Notes: generated by a model not told the origin, from the letters alone. A stretch of DNA of 64,000 bases from Lacrimispora celerecrescens (GCF_000732605.1 NZ_JPME01000004.1:24659-88658); one strand, 5' to 3'. Positions 17,008 through 27,227 are shown, counted from the stretch's first letter. Made by a program: numbers and translations.

Positions 17008-17845
17008 GACGGAAGAGTTATTGCCAATCGTGGCGGAATTAGCAGATAAATATACGGGAAAGGAAAGTTCCTCCATTACCTATGAAAAAGCAAGACAGCT
17101 CATGGAAGCAGTTTTGTACTGTATCCATGAATACGAAACTGATCCGGCTAAAAGTCAGGAGCTTCTTACTATGGATGAGAAGGCGGCGGCAAAAAAGGTC
17201 TATAGCCTGGGATATGAGACGGTGCTGAGAAATGTAAAGGAGGCCCAGATTCTATATAACAAAATAATACCGGATTTTAAATATTATGAAAACCAGTGTT
17301 ATTACGATACGTTTGTTAAAGGAATCCCCTCTTTCTTTTTGTATTATGATCCTCGCTTTCAGCCTCAGAATCACATTCTTACATTGGATTATCCGGTTTT
17401 GAATCCAGTGCATTCTTTGCAGGGAATTGATGCCATAAGCGCTTTTATAAAATGTGTCAGTCTGGAACAGATTTTCCTTGGAAAATTACCAGATGAATAT
17501 GTTTTCTATGTGCTGAGAGCCTATTCCCCGGATCATGAGGAACTGATCATCAACCTAACAGGCATTGTGCTGCGGAATGTTCTTGGCTGCCGTATGGCAG
17601 GTAAAAGGATTAATACACAGGGATATACCCCCGGAGAACTGGGAAGGTTAATAGATTATGTAAATCATAACGATAGTGCTGAATTGAAACAGGATATGGA
17701 GGGTCTGGTTGATGAATTGGTAAGGTCCGGATATGATGGCCTGGAAGAATTGGGTGATTACCTGAAGGCAGACCTGCATGATTACTGCTTTGAACTGAAG
17801 AATGCTGTGGAGAATCAGTGCCTGGATTCCATTCTCGCTATATAG
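16997..17845 (+). CDS. Protein of unknown function (possibly DUF6179)
   Basis: A 282-residue soluble protein that starts MSFETEELLPIVAELADKY inside the end of the preceding gene. It is largely helical by composition, with repeated acidic stretches. It has no catalytic motif I recognise. It may be the DUF6179-type partner of the upstream protein, but this is recollection only. An earlier in-frame ATG at 16982 is possible; 16997 is preferred because GAGGAAG sits about 7 bases before it. The pair ends at the terminator 17898-17935. Confidence 0.72.
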   Translation: MSFETEELLPIVAELADKYTGKESSSITYEKARQLMEAVLYCIHEYETDPAKSQELLTMDEKAAAKKVYSLGYETVLRNVKEAQILYNKIIPDFKYYENQCYYDTFVKGIPSFFLYYDPRFQPQNHILTLDYPVLNPVHSLQGIDAISAFIKCVSLEQIFLGKLPDEYVFYVLRAYSPDHEELIINLTGIVLRNVLGCRMAGKRINTQGYTPGELGRLIDYVNHNDSAELKQDMEGLVDELVRSGYDGLEELGDYLKADLHDYCFELKNAVENQCLDSILAI

Positions 17846-17897
17846 AATGAACAACAGGGTGATTTTTTGTAAATATTGATTTGAAACGTGAAATAAA

Positions 17898-17935
17898 AAA
17901 ACCGGGAAGATTGTAGGATTCTTCCCGGTTTCTTT
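17898..17935. terminator. Bidirectional terminator between convergent genes
   Basis: AAACCGGGAAGA pairs with TCTTCCCGGTTT around a 9-nt loop, with A- and T-runs on either side. It serves the unknown pair and the activase gene. Confidence 0.9.
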
Positions 17936-17936
17936 T

Positions 17937-20900
17937 TTACACTGTTTCCGAGGGATTTTCCCCTCTGCGCATATTTTTCTGGGCAGTGGAGAGCATCAGC
18001 TTGATTCGGTTTAACTGGTTTACTTCGCTTGCGCCGGGATCATAATCCACGGCAATGATATTGGAATCAGGATAAGCTTTCCGCAGCTCCTTGATGACGC
18101 CCTTTCCAACGATGTGATTGGGGAGGCAGCCAAAGGGCTGGGTGCACACAATATTGTTGGTACCGCTGTGGATCAGCTCCAGCATCTCTCCGGTTAAAAA
18201 CCAACCTTCGCCGGTCTGGTTTCCGATGGATACAAATTCCTTTGCCATATCCGCCAGATTTCCGATGTGGGCCGGGGCTGTGAAGTGTTTGCTCTTTAAC
18301 AGCTCCTTCTTTGCAGTCCTGCGGAAATATTCCAACAGGGAGATTCCCATATTGGATAAAGCTGCGGTAGTTTTCTTGCCGCCTAAATTCTGGGCCTTAA
18401 AGTTATTGTTGTAGAAGCAGTATAAAAGGAAGTCCATCAGGTCCGGCATAACAGCTTCCGCGCCCTCTGATTCCAAAAGCTCTACAATGTGATTGTTGGC
18501 CAGAGGAGAAAACTTAACAAGGATTTCTCCTACGATTCCTACCTTGGGCTTCTGAACGGCATTTCTTGGAAGATTATCAAAATCCCTGATAATTCCCTTA
18601 ATGTTACGGGAGAAGGTCATCATGTCCGGGGATTTCCTGGACAGGGATTCAATGCACTTTTCTTTCCATTTCTCATGAAGGGAATTGGCTGAGCCGGGCA
18701 CCTTCTCATAAGGGCGGGTCGCATATAAAACTCTCATAAAGACGTCGCCGTATACGACTGCCTGCATAGCCTTTGTCAGCATTGGCAGGGTGATGGTAAA
18801 TCCCGGGTTTGTCTCCATGTTGTTTGCATTGACGGAAATAACCGGTATATGGCCCATATCTGCTTTCTCCAAGGCGCGCCTGATGAAGCCGATGTAGTTG
18901 GACGCCCGGCATCCGCCTCCGGTCTGACTCATGAACACCGCAGTGCGATCTAAGTCATATTTGCCGGAAAGAAGTGCATCCATGATCTGGCCCACCACGA
19001 TAAGAGACGGGTAGCAGGCATCGTTGTTAACGTATTTTAATCCGGTATCAATGGAAGAGCGGTTGTCGTTTTGAAGGACCTCCACCCGGTAGCCAAAGGA
19101 ACGGATAGCTGGTTCAATTAAATCAAAATGAAGGGGTGACATCTGAGGGCACAGGATGGTGTAATCCTTTTTCATCTCTTTGGTAAACATAATCCTGTGA
19201 TAAGCGCTGGAAACCACCTTCTGTTCGTAATGGCGTTTGTCACGCACCCGCAGTGCCGCAATCAGAGAGCGTATACGGATTCTGGCAGCTCCCAGGTTAT
19301 TGACCTCATCGATCTTTAAAACGGTATAGATCTTACCGGAGCCGGTTAAGATGTCATTAACCTGGTCCGTAGTAACAGCATCCAGCCCGCAGCCAAAGGA
19401 ATTCAGCTGGATCAAGTCCAGACGGCTCTCCTTTTTAACGAGAGCTGCGGCCCGGTAAAGCCTGGTGTGGTACATCCACTGGTCAGTAACCACCAGAGGG
19501 CGTTCGATTTCAGCCAGATGGGAAATGGAATCCTCCGTGAGCACGGCAAATCCATAGGAGGTAATAAGCTCCGGAATACCGTGGTTGATTTCCGGATCCA
19601 CGTGATAAGGGCGGCCCGCCAGCACGATGCCATGGCGGTCGTTTTCCTCCAGCCACTTTAAAGTTTCCTCGCCCTTTTTCTCCATATCGGCCCTGGAAGC
19701 CATAAGCTCCGCCCAGCCCTTCCCGGCAGCTGCAGCAACCTCAGACGCCGGAATCTGGAATTCCTTTGCAAATACCTCTGTTAAGCGTCCGGTAAGGATT
19801 TCTTCGTTGGTAAAGGCCATGAATGGGTTCAAAAAGCGGATATTTTCTGTTTTGATACCTTCCACGTTGTTCTTGATGTTTTCTGCGTAGGAGGTGACAA
19901 TGGGGCAGTTAAAATGGTTTCCTGCCTCAGGGGTTTCATTCCGCTCATAGGGAATGCAGGGATAAAAAATGGTTTTAATTCCCTGCTTAATCAGCCATTC
20001 AATGTGTCCGTGAGCGATTTTTGCCGGATAGCATTCCGATTCGCTGGGTATGGATTCAATGCCCAGCTCATAAATCTTTCTGGTGGACTGAGGGGAGAGC
20101 ACGGTCCGGAATTTCAGTTCCTTAAAGAAAACAGCCCAGAAGGGGTAGTTTTCATACATGTTTAAGACTCTTGGAATGCCGATGGTGCCACGCTCCGCAA
20201 GATCCGGGCTAAGAGGCTCGTAATCAAACATACGGCGGTTTTTATAATCAAAGAGGTTTGGTATTTCTCTCTTTGCTTTTTCCTTGCCAAGGCCCCGTTC
20301 ACAGCGGTTTCCCGTAATAAACTGGCGGCCACCGTCAAAACGGTTAACGGTAAGTACACAGTTGTTGGTGCAGCCCTTGCAGCGGGCCATGGAGGTTTCG
20401 TAATGCAGCCCCAGAATCTTATCAAGGCTCAGCATAGAGGTTGTTTTGGATTCCTCATAGCGTTCCCTTGCGATAAGAGCGGCGCCGAAAGCTCCCATGA
20501 TGCCTGCAATATCAGGCCTGATGGCTTCGCAGCCTGAAATCTTTTCAAAGCTTCTTAAAACGGCATTGTTATAGAAGGTACCACCCTGGACTACCACATG
20601 CTGACCCAGATCAGAAGCATTTGTAATTTTAATTACTTTAAACAGGGCATTTTTAATGACTGAATAAGCTAGCCCTGCAGAAATATCGGATACCTCTGCC
20701 CCTTCCTTTTGGGCCTGCTTTACGTTGGAATTCATGAATACCGTGCATCTGGTCCCTAAATCGGTGGGATTCTTGGCAAATATGGCTTCCTGTGCGAAAT
20801 TCTCCACCTGGTAATTTAAGGAGTTTGCAAAGGTTTCGATAAAGGAGCCGCAGCCCGAGGAACAGGCTTCGTTTAACTGAACGCTGTCCACGGTACCATT

Positions 20901-22199
20901 TTTGATGCGGATGCATTTCATGTCCTGACCGCCGATGTCCAGGATGCAGTCTACCTCAGGTTCAAAAAAAGCTGCCGCATAGTAGTGGGAGATGGTCTCC
21001 ACCTCGCCCTCATCAAGCAGGAAAGCTGATTTTAAAAGGGCCTCTCCGTATCCTGTGGAGCAGGACCATACGATCTGGCTGTCCTTTGGCATCTGTTCCT
21101 TGATCTCACCCATGGCCCGGATCGCCGTTGCAAGAGGACTTCCGTTGTTGTTGCTGTAAAATTTATATAGCAGGGTGCCGTCTTCACCTACAAGGGCTAC
21201 CTTTGTGGTGGTGGAGCCTGCGTCGATCCCTAAAAAGCATTTTCCGTGGTAGGAGGATAAATCACCCTTTTTTACGCAGTGGCTGTTGTGACGGTCTATA
21301 AATGCATCAAAATCAGCCTGATCCGAAAACAGGGGCTCCATGCGCTTTACTTCGAATTCCATCCGGATGCCGGATGATAAGCGGTTTATCATTTCCTCCA
21401 GAGAGATATCCCCTCCCTGCATTTCCTCTGCATTCATAGCCGCGCCGATGGCAGCAAATAAGTGGGAATGCTCCGGAGCGATGATCTCATCCCCGGATAA
21501 ATGGAGGGTACGGACAAATGCCTTCTGAAGCTCCGGAAGGAAGTGGAGAGGGCCGCCAAGGAATGCCACATGGCCCCTGATCGGCTTTCCGCATGCCAGG
21601 CCGCTGATGGTCTGATTGACCACTGCCTGAAAAATAGAAGCCGCAAGATCTTCCCTGGTCGCTCCTTCATTGATGAGTGGTTGAATGTCCGTTTTTGCAA
21701 ATACGCCGCAGCGTGCGGCAATTGGGTAAATGGCCTTATAATTGGCCGCATATTCATTTAAACCGGAGGCATCGGTCTGTAAAAGAGCTGCCATCTGATC
21801 AATAAAGGAGCCGGTGCCACCGGCACAAATCCCGTTCATACGCTGGTCAATGCCACCGGTGAAGTAAATAATTTTTGCATCTTCTCCGCCAAGTTCGATT
21901 GCCACGTCGGTCTGCGGGGCATAATCCTTAAGAGAGGTGGCAACTGATACTACCTCCTGGACAAAGGGAACCTTTAAATGGCTGGACAGAGTTAATCCGC
22001 CGGAGCCTGTGATGGCAGGACGTAAGTCCATAGGGCCCAACTTATCAAAGGCCTTCTTTAAAAGGCCTGCCAATGTTTCCTGTATGTTTGCATAATGTCG
22101 CTCATAATCAGCGAATAAGATCTCATGGTTTTCATTTAATACAGCTATTTTAACTGTTGTGGAACCGATATCGATTCCTAATGTGTGATATGTAATCAT
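17937..22199 (-). CDS. 2-hydroxyacyl-CoA dehydratase activase, double-ATPase fusion
   Basis: A 1420-residue cytoplasmic protein. Two BadF/BadG/HgdC-type ATPase modules come first (about 5-260 and 325-590), each with a GI(D)xGSTT(T/V)K phosphate loop. Each also has cysteines matching the bridging [4Fe-4S] ligands of HgdC ([14 protein letters not shown] and [14 protein letters not shown]). A Cys-rich motif (CKGCTNNC) near 650 and a C-terminal half resembling dehydratase-like DUF2229/HgdB regions follow. Such proteins use ATP to push an electron at very low potential; the partner is unknown and no dehydratase subunits are adjacent. The chosen ATG begins [18 protein letters not shown] is 19 bases upstream, but a GGGG-ATA-CCCC hairpin lies between. 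Confidence 0.9.
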   Translation of the reverse strand: MITYHTLGIDIGSTTVKIAVLNENHEILFADYERHYANIQETLAGLLKKAFDKLGPMDLRPAITGSGGLTLSSHLKVPFVQEVVSVATSLKDYAPQTDVAIELGGEDAKIIYFTGGIDQRMNGICAGGTGSFIDQMAALLQTDASGLNEYAANYKAIYPIAARCGVFAKTDIQPLINEGATREDLAASIFQAVVNQTISGLACGKPIRGHVAFLGGPLHFLPELQKAFVRTLHLSGDEIIAPEHSHLFAAIGAAMNAEEMQGGDISLEEMINRLSSGIRMEFEVKRMEPLFSDQADFDAFIDRHNSHCVKKGDLSSYHGKCFLGIDAGSTTTKVALVGEDGTLLYKFYSNNNGSPLATAIRAMGEIKEQMPKDSQIVWSCSTGYGEALLKSAFLLDEGEVETISHYYAAAFFEPEVDCILDIGGQDMKCIRIKNGTVDSVQLNEACSSGCGSFIETFANSLNYQVENFAQEAIFAKNPTDLGTRCTVFMNSNVKQAQKEGAEVSDISAGLAYSVIKNALFKVIKITNASDLGQHVVVQGGTFYNNAVLRSFEKISGCEAIRPDIAGIMGAFGAALIARERYEESKTTSMLSLDKILGLHYETSMARCKGCTNNCVLTVNRFDGGRQFITGNRCERGLGKEKAKREIPNLFDYKNRRMFDYEPLSPDLAERGTIGIPRVLNMYENYPFWAVFFKELKFRTVLSPQSTRKIYELGIESIPSESECYPAKIAHGHIEWLIKQGIKTIFYPCIPYERNETPEAGNHFNCPIVTSYAENIKNNVEGIKTENIRFLNPFMAFTNEEILTGRLTEVFAKEFQIPASEVAAAAGKGWAELMASRADMEKKGEETLKWLEENDRHGIVLAGRPYHVDPEINHGIPELITSYGFAVLTEDSISHLAEIERPLVVTDQWMYHTRLYRAAALVKKESRLDLIQLNSFGCGLDAVTTDQVNDILTGSGKIYTVLKIDEVNNLGAARIRIRSLIAALRVRDKRHYEQKVVSSAYHRIMFTKEMKKDYTILCPQMSPLHFDLIEPAIRSFGYRVEVLQNDNRSSIDTGLKYVNNDACYPSLIVVGQIMDALLSGKYDLDRTAVFMSQTGGGCRASNYIGFIRRALEKADMGHIPVISVNANNMETNPGFTITLPMLTKAMQAVVYGDVFMRVLYATRPYEKVPGSANSLHEKWKEKCIESLSRKSPDMMTFSRNIKGIIRDFDNLPRNAVQKPKVGIVGEILVKFSPLANNHIVELLESEGAEAVMPDLMDFLLYCFYNNNFKAQNLGGKKTTAALSNMGISLLEYFRRTAKKELLKSKHFTAPAHIGNLADMAKEFVSIGNQTGEGWFLTGEMLELIHSGTNNIVCTQPFGCLPNHIVGKGVIKELRKAYPDSNIIAVDYDPGASEVNQLNRIKLMLSTAQKNMRRGENPSETV

Positions 22200-22205
22200 A
22201 TGTGC

Positions 22206-22216
22206 GGGGTATCCCC
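22206..22216 (-). promoter_or_regulatory. Hairpin between ribosome site and start of the activase
   Basis: GGGG-ATA-CCCC on the mRNA strand lies between AGGAGG (22219-22225 region) and the ATG. Folding would shorten the effective spacing from 19 to about 8 bases. Confidence 0.4.
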
Positions 22217-22260
22217 TGCCTCCTTTTGTGTAAAAGTAAGTTGCTGACTCACCGAACATC

Positions 22261-22289
22261 AGTTTAACATAAAATAAGAAATAATACAA
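22261..22289 (-). promoter_or_regulatory. Promoter of the activase gene
   Basis: On the minus strand, TTGTAT, a 17-bp spacer and TAAACT, about 60 bases before the ATG. Confidence 0.5.
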
Positions 22290-22363
22290 TTGCCATAACA
22301 TGCTAAAAAAATGTTAAATCTAGTAAAATTTGTTTAAGTTAACGAAAAGGGGTTCCTTTTCAT

Positions 22364-22392
22364 TTGACAAAAATGGCCTGGGAAATTATAAT
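22364..22392 (+). promoter_or_regulatory. Consensus sigma-A promoter upstream of corA
   Basis: TTGACA, a 17-bp spacer and TATAAT: both hexamers are perfect. Probably drives corA, the rhomboid-like gene and pyk as one unit. Confidence 0.85.
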
Positions 22393-22452
22393 GTATAAGT
22401 CAAAGTCTGCCAACGTTTTTATTTAGATTTTTCAGCGAAAGAGAGAAATGCT

Positions 22453-23394
22453 ATGATTCAGATTTATAAAACAGAAGACGGCCTGATTCAGCAAAAGGAT
22501 GAGCTTTCTCCTGGTTCCTGGATCGCCCTTACCAATCCGACTGCCACAGAGATCCTGGAAATCGCTAACACCTGTAAAATCGATCCCGATGATTTAAGGG
22601 CTCCTCTTGATGAGGAAGAACGTTCCCGTATCCAGACGGAGGATCATTACACGCTTATCCTGGTTGACGTTCCCACCATTGAGGAACGCGGCGGCAAGGA
22701 CTGGTATGTTACCATACCAATGGGAATCATTACGACAGATGATGCCATTATTACGGTCTGTCTGGAGGAAACCACAGTTCTCAATGCATTTATGGATGGC
22801 AGGGTGAGGGATTTCCACACGTATATGAAAACTCGGTTTATCCTGCAGATTCTTTATAAGAATGCATCTTTGTACCTGCAATATTTAAGAATTATTGACA
22901 AAAAGAGCGGGGAGGTCGAAGAGAAGCTTCATAGATCCACAAAGAACCGGGAGCTTATTGAGCTTTTGCAGCTGGAAAAGAGCCTTGTATACTTTACCAC
23001 ATCCCTGCGCTCTAATGAGATGGTACTTGAAAAACTGATGAGAAATGAAAAAATCAAGAAGTACCCTGAGGATACGGAACTTTTGGAGGATGTCATCGTA
23101 GAGAATAAGCAGGCGATCGAGATGGCAAACATCTACAGCGGGATTTTAAGCGGAACCATGGATGCCTTTGCTTCCGTCATATCCAATAACTTAAATATTG
23201 TAATGAAGTTTCTGGCAACCATCACCATTGTTATGTCCATACCAACCATGGTGGCAAGCTTTTACGGAATGAATGTTAATTCCATAGGTATGCCTTTTGC
23301 AGATAATCCTCATGGCTTTATCATTGTTTTAGGTTTGACACTGGCCTTAACGCTGATTGTAGCGTGGATTTTTTCTAAAAAGGATCTGTTTTAG
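22453..23394 (+). CDS. corA: CorA-family Mg2+ (divalent cation) transporter
   Basis: A 313-residue membrane transporter with a large N-terminal cytoplasmic domain. Two C-terminal helices (about 250-272 and 285-308) are joined by YGMNVNSIG, which holds the GMN selectivity motif. The family forms pentameric channels for Mg2+ or Co2+. It starts at ATG 22453 downstream of a consensus promoter. The next gene follows after 27 bases, with a ribosome site GAGGAAAG. Confidence 0.93.
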   Translation: MIQIYKTEDGLIQQKDELSPGSWIALTNPTATEILEIANTCKIDPDDLRAPLDEEERSRIQTEDHYTLILVDVPTIEERGGKDWYVTIPMGIITTDDAIITVCLEETTVLNAFMDGRVRDFHTYMKTRFILQILYKNASLYLQYLRIIDKKSGEVEEKLHRSTKNRELIELLQLEKSLVYFTTSLRSNEMVLEKLMRNEKIKKYPEDTELLEDVIVENKQAIEMANIYSGILSGTMDAFASVISNNLNIVMKFLATITIVMSIPTMVASFYGMNVNSIGMPFADNPHGFIIVLGLTLALTLIVAWIFSKKDLF

Positions 23395-23421
23395 CTTTAG
23401 CATGGCAGAAAAGAGGAAAGC

Positions 23422-24267
23422 ATGAATTTTTTTAATAATTTCGAACGCAGATTCAGAAAGTATGCAATTCCGAATCTGATGTACTATATCATCGGCATGT
23501 ATGGTGTGGGACTCTTAATGGAGATGCTCGCACCGGGATTCTACTGGCAGTACTTATCTCTTGACGCAGGAAAAATACTTGGCGGTCAGGTGTGGAGGAT
23601 TGTCACGTTTATGATTTACCCGCCGGGAGGCGGCACGTTCTTTAGCTTGATCGGCATGTATTTATACTACATGCTGGGAGTGAACCTTGAGAGAATCTGG
23701 GGAGCATTCCGTTTTAACGTCTATTTCTTCATGGGAGTCATCGGTCATGTGGCGGCGGCGCTGATCGTGTACATTTTCATGGGAAAGACCGTATACCTGA
23801 CAACGGAATATCTCAATTATTCCCTGTTTTTTGCCTTTGCCGCCACATTTCCGGATTTGGAATTCCTTTTGTTTTTCGTGATACCTATAAAAGCCAAATG
23901 GCTGGCCACCTTTAACGGAATCTATTTCCTGTATGGCTTTATCACCGGCAATATAGCGACCAGAGTCACGATATTCATGTCCTTATTGAACTTTATCATT
24001 TTTTTCCTTTTGACACGGAATTTAAGCCGGTTCAATCCGAAAGAGATCAAAAGAAAGCAAGAGTTTCATAAGCAGACGAAGATAAAGCCCCAAGGATGGA
24101 CACACCACCGGTGTGCCGTTTGCGGACGGACCGAAAAGGATGCCCCAAACCTGGAATTCCGTTATTGTTCAAAATGCGAAGGCAGTTATGAATACTGTTC
24201 TGAGCATTTGTATACACATAAACATGTAACACCGTCCAACCCCACAACCGGTGATACGACCAACTAG
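23422..24267 (+). CDS. Rhomboid-like membrane protein with C-terminal zinc ribbon
   Basis: The 281-residue product has about six hydrophobic segments (roughly 18-200) laid out like a rhomboid fold, with IWGAFRFNVYFFMG and GHVAAA. A cytoplasmic tail follows with a CxxC...CxxC zinc-ribbon-like motif (CAVCGRT ... CSKCEGSYEYC). The rhomboid serine motif GxSG and the TM6 histidine are not visible: the matching places read LNYSLFFAFA and FNGIYFLYG. It may therefore be an inactive Derlin-like rhomboid relative. Co-transcribed with corA and pyk (15-base gap). Confidence 0.7.
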   Translation: MNFFNNFERRFRKYAIPNLMYYIIGMYGVGLLMEMLAPGFYWQYLSLDAGKILGGQVWRIVTFMIYPPGGGTFFSLIGMYLYYMLGVNLERIWGAFRFNVYFFMGVIGHVAAALIVYIFMGKTVYLTTEYLNYSLFFAFAATFPDLEFLLFFVIPIKAKWLATFNGIYFLYGFITGNIATRVTIFMSLLNFIIFFLLTRNLSRFNPKEIKRKQEFHKQTKIKPQGWTHHRCAVCGRTEKDAPNLEFRYCSKCEGSYEYCSEHLYTHKHVTPSNPTTGDTTN

Positions 24268-24282
24268 CTACGGAGGATAACG

Positions 24283-25719
24283 ATGAAGAGAACCAAGATT
24301 ATTTGCACTATGGGACCTAATACCAACGATTACGCAATGATGAAGGCACTTGCCGAGCACGGCATGGATGTTGCCAGATTTAACTTTTCACATGGTGATT
24401 ATGAGGAGCAGAAGATGCGCCTTAATTTACTGAAGAGCATCCGTGAGGAACTTGACCTTCCGATTGCAGCGCTTCTTGATACAAAAGGACCGGAGATCCG
24501 TACCGGACTTTTAAAGGACGGCAAAAAGGTGAATCTGAAAGAGGGAGAAATCTATATCCTGACAACAGAGGAAATCGTTGGAGATGATACAAAAGGACAT
24601 ATTAACTATGATGGCCTGAATGAAGATGTGATCCCAGGAAACCGTATCCTCATTGACGATGGTCTGATTGAACTGGAAGTTCTTGAGGTAAAGGGTAAAG
24701 AAATTACATGTAAGATCATTAACGGCGGCGAGTTGGGAGAGAGAAAAGGCGTTAACGTTCCTAATGTTAAGGTAAAGCTTCCTGCGCTTACCGATAAGGA
24801 TAAAATGGATATTAAATTCGGTATTGATCAGGGTTTTGATTTCATTGCAGCCTCCTTTGTACGTACAGCAGATGCCATTTACGAAATCAAGAAGATTTTG
24901 GATGAGCAAGGTTCCAATATGGCCGTTATCGCCAAGATCGAAAATGCAGAAGGCATTGAAAATCTGGATGATATCATTGAAGCTAGCGACGGCATCATGG
25001 TTGCCCGCGGCGATATGGGAGTTGAGATTCCGGCCCAGGAGGTTCCGTTTATTCAGAAGAGCATCATAGAAAAATGTAACGAGGCCTGCAAGCCTGTTAT
25101 TACAGCTACCCAGATGTTAGATTCTATGATCCGCAATCCCCGCCCAACAAGAGCAGAGGTAACGGACGTAGCAAATGCAGTTTATGACGGAACAGATGCG
25201 GTAATGCTTTCCGGCGAAACCGCTATGGGTAAATATCCGGTTGAGGCCCTTTCCATGATGGCTTCCATCGTAGAGGAGACAGAAAAGCATCTGGATTACA
25301 GCGCATACAGAGAGCGCAAGGTTTCTGCTGTTAATGTGCATAATGTATCCAATGCCGTATGTTATTCTTCTGTAGCCACTGCTCATGATCTGGGAGCCAG
25401 AGTGATCGTAGCGCCAAGCATCACCGGCTTCACGACAAGACTGTTATCCAAATGGAGACCGGAAAGTCTGATCATCGGTCTGTCCCCAAGTGCTTCCGCT
25501 CTTCGTCAGATGCAGTTATACTGGGGTGTAAAGCCATTCCATGGAAAGCGTGCGGAGTCCACGGACGTTTTGATTTATTCCTCCATGGAACTGTTAAAAT
25601 CAAAAGGCATTGTAAAGGAAAATGAAACGGTAGTGGTTACTGCCGGTGTGGTGAATCCGGTGAGAAAAAATGAGCCGGCAGCTCATACCAACATCATGAG
25701 GGTCGTAACCGTAGACTAA
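24283..25719 (+). CDS. pyk: Pyruvate kinase
   Basis: Catalyses phosphoenolpyruvate plus ADP to pyruvate plus ATP, the last step of glycolysis. The 478-residue protein shows KIICTMGPNT at the N-terminus, TKGPEIRTG, the B domain, the active-site region KIENAEGIENLDDI, GDMGVEIPAQEVP and TQMLDSMIRNPRPTRAE, followed by a C-terminal domain. The extra PEP-utiliser domain found in some Bacillus enzymes is absent. ATG 24283 follows CGGAGGATAACG. Start and length are standard. Confidence 0.97.
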   Translation: MKRTKIICTMGPNTNDYAMMKALAEHGMDVARFNFSHGDYEEQKMRLNLLKSIREELDLPIAALLDTKGPEIRTGLLKDGKKVNLKEGEIYILTTEEIVGDDTKGHINYDGLNEDVIPGNRILIDDGLIELEVLEVKGKEITCKIINGGELGERKGVNVPNVKVKLPALTDKDKMDIKFGIDQGFDFIAASFVRTADAIYEIKKILDEQGSNMAVIAKIENAEGIENLDDIIEASDGIMVARGDMGVEIPAQEVPFIQKSIIEKCNEACKPVITATQMLDSMIRNPRPTRAEVTDVANAVYDGTDAVMLSGETAMGKYPVEALSMMASIVEETEKHLDYSAYRERKVSAVNVHNVSNAVCYSSVATAHDLGARVIVAPSITGFTTRLLSKWRPESLIIGLSPSASALRQMQLYWGVKPFHGKRAESTDVLIYSSMELLKSKGIVKENETVVVTAGVVNPVRKNEPAAHTNIMRVVTVD

Positions 25720-25749
25720 CGTGCTATGAATATTTATACAAAATAAGTG

Positions 25750-25778
25750 TAGACAAAGGAGTCTATCCCCGGTACAAT
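25750..25778 (+). promoter_or_regulatory. Possible lysA promoter
   Basis: TAGACA, a 17-bp spacer and TACAAT, 72 bases before lysA. No lysine-riboswitch aptamer is recognisable in the short leader. Confidence 0.45.
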
Positions 25779-25832
25779 GTAGCTTACAGCAGATGTGCCG
25801 GAGACAGGCTCTTTTTGCATATGGTAAGCTAC
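25779..25832 (+). promoter_or_regulatory. 9-bp inverted repeat in the lysA leader
   Basis: GTAGCTTAC (25779-25787) and GTAAGCTAC (25824-25832) are perfect complements. The 3' arm ends 4 bases before the GAGAGGAGAGGAA ribosome site. In RNA starting upstream it would form a stem enclosing about 36 bases; as DNA it could be a split operator. Confidence 0.35.
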
Positions 25833-25849
25833 GAGAGGAGAGGAAAGCT

Positions 25850-27121
25850 ATGGATAAGAGACCATTTGTTACCAAGGAGAAGTTAGAAGAAATCGTAAAA
25901 GAATATCCTACACCTTTTCATTTATACGATGAAAAAGGGATCAGGGAGAATGCCCAGAAGTTAAAGGAGGCGTTTTCCTGGAATAAAGGATACCGGGAGT
26001 ATTTTGCGGTAAAGGCCACGCCGAATCCATTTATCCTGAATATTCTAAAGGATTATGGGTGCGGAGCGGATTGTTCATCCATGACAGAGCTTATGATGTC
26101 TGATTGCCTTGGCTTTACCGGTTCTGATATCATGTTTTCTTCCAATGATACGCCTGCTGAGGAATTTCAGTATGCGGACAAAATCGGCGGAATCATCAAT
26201 CTGGACGACATTACTCATATCGATTATCTTAAAAAGGCCATCGGGCATATTCCGGAAACCATTAGTTGCCGTTATAATCCGGGCGGAATATTTAAGATCA
26301 GTAACGACATTATGGATAATCCGGGGGATTCCAAATATGGGATGACGACCGAGCAGATGTTTGAGGCGTTCCGGATATTAAAAAGCAATGGAGCCAAACA
26401 CTTCGGTATCCATGCTTTTTTAGCCAGCAATACGGTGACCAATGAATATTATCCCCTTCTTGCAAAAGTGCTTTTTGAACTTGCAGTAAAGCTTAAAGAT
26501 GAGACAGGAGCCCATATCTCTTTCATTAACTTATCAGGAGGGATCGGAATTCCTTACCGTCCGGGTGAAGAGTCTAATGACATCAAGGCCATCGGTGAAG
26601 GGGTCCGAAAGGTTTACGAAGAAATTCTGGTACCGGAAGGAATGGGAGATGTGGCAATTTACACAGAGCTTGGACGTTTCATGCTTGGGCCTTACGGCGG
26701 ACTGGTAACAAGAGCCATTCATGAGAAGCATACCCACAAGGAATACATCGGCGTGGATGCCTGTGCAGTGAATTTGATGAGACCGGCCATGTATGGGGCT
26801 TATCATCATATCACCGTTATGGGAAAAGAGGGAGATGTGTGCGGCCATAAATATGATGTGGTGGGCTCACTCTGTGAAAATAATGACAAATTTGCCATTG
26901 ACCGGAACCTGCCTGAGATATCCGTAGGCGATTTGCTTTTCATTCACGATACAGGAGCTCATGGCTATGCCATGGGATATAATTATAACGGGAAATTAAA
27001 ATCTGCGGAGCTGCTCTTAAAAGAAGATGGATCCGTTCAGATGATCCGAAGGGCCGAGACTCCCAGGGATTATTTTGCCACCTTTGATTTTTGCGATGTG
27101 CTGAAGGATATGAAATATTAA
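25850..27121 (+). CDS. lysA: Diaminopimelate decarboxylase
   Basis: A PLP enzyme of the alanine-racemase fold that makes L-lysine from meso-diaminopimelate. The 423-residue protein has the PLP lysine in YFAVKATPNP (K55), INLSGGIGIPYRPGE for phosphate binding, ELGRFMLGPYG and the active-site cysteine in GSLCENNDKFA. ATG 25850 has GAGAGGAGAGGAA 5-12 bases upstream. An upstream in-frame start at 25793 would lie inside the leader. Monocistronic, with its own terminator. Confidence 0.93.
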   Translation: MDKRPFVTKEKLEEIVKEYPTPFHLYDEKGIRENAQKLKEAFSWNKGYREYFAVKATPNPFILNILKDYGCGADCSSMTELMMSDCLGFTGSDIMFSSNDTPAEEFQYADKIGGIINLDDITHIDYLKKAIGHIPETISCRYNPGGIFKISNDIMDNPGDSKYGMTTEQMFEAFRILKSNGAKHFGIHAFLASNTVTNEYYPLLAKVLFELAVKLKDETGAHISFINLSGGIGIPYRPGEESNDIKAIGEGVRKVYEEILVPEGMGDVAIYTELGRFMLGPYGGLVTRAIHEKHTHKEYIGVDACAVNLMRPAMYGAYHHITVMGKEGDVCGHKYDVVGSLCENNDKFAIDRNLPEISVGDLLFIHDTGAHGYAMGYNYNGKLKSAELLLKEDGSVQMIRRAETPRDYFATFDFCDVLKDMKY

Positions 27122-27146
27122 TAATTTTGTAAGGAATTATAAATAT

Positions 27147-27193
27147 AGGAGAGATAGTTTCCGGAGTTTTGGGAAGCTTCTCTCCTGTTTTTT
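27147..27193 (+). terminator. lysA terminator
   Basis: AGGAGAGA pairs with TCTCTCCT and is followed by GTTTTTT. The 12-mer CTCCTGTTTTTT is repeated 20 bases further on (27202-27213). Confidence 0.82.
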
Positions 27194-27227
27194 ACTCAGA
27201 ACTCCTGTTTTTTCTTAATTTGGGCAG

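Noticed and set aside
25720..25849. Lysine riboswitch before lysA
   Set aside because: The leader is too short and the L-box core elements are not visible.
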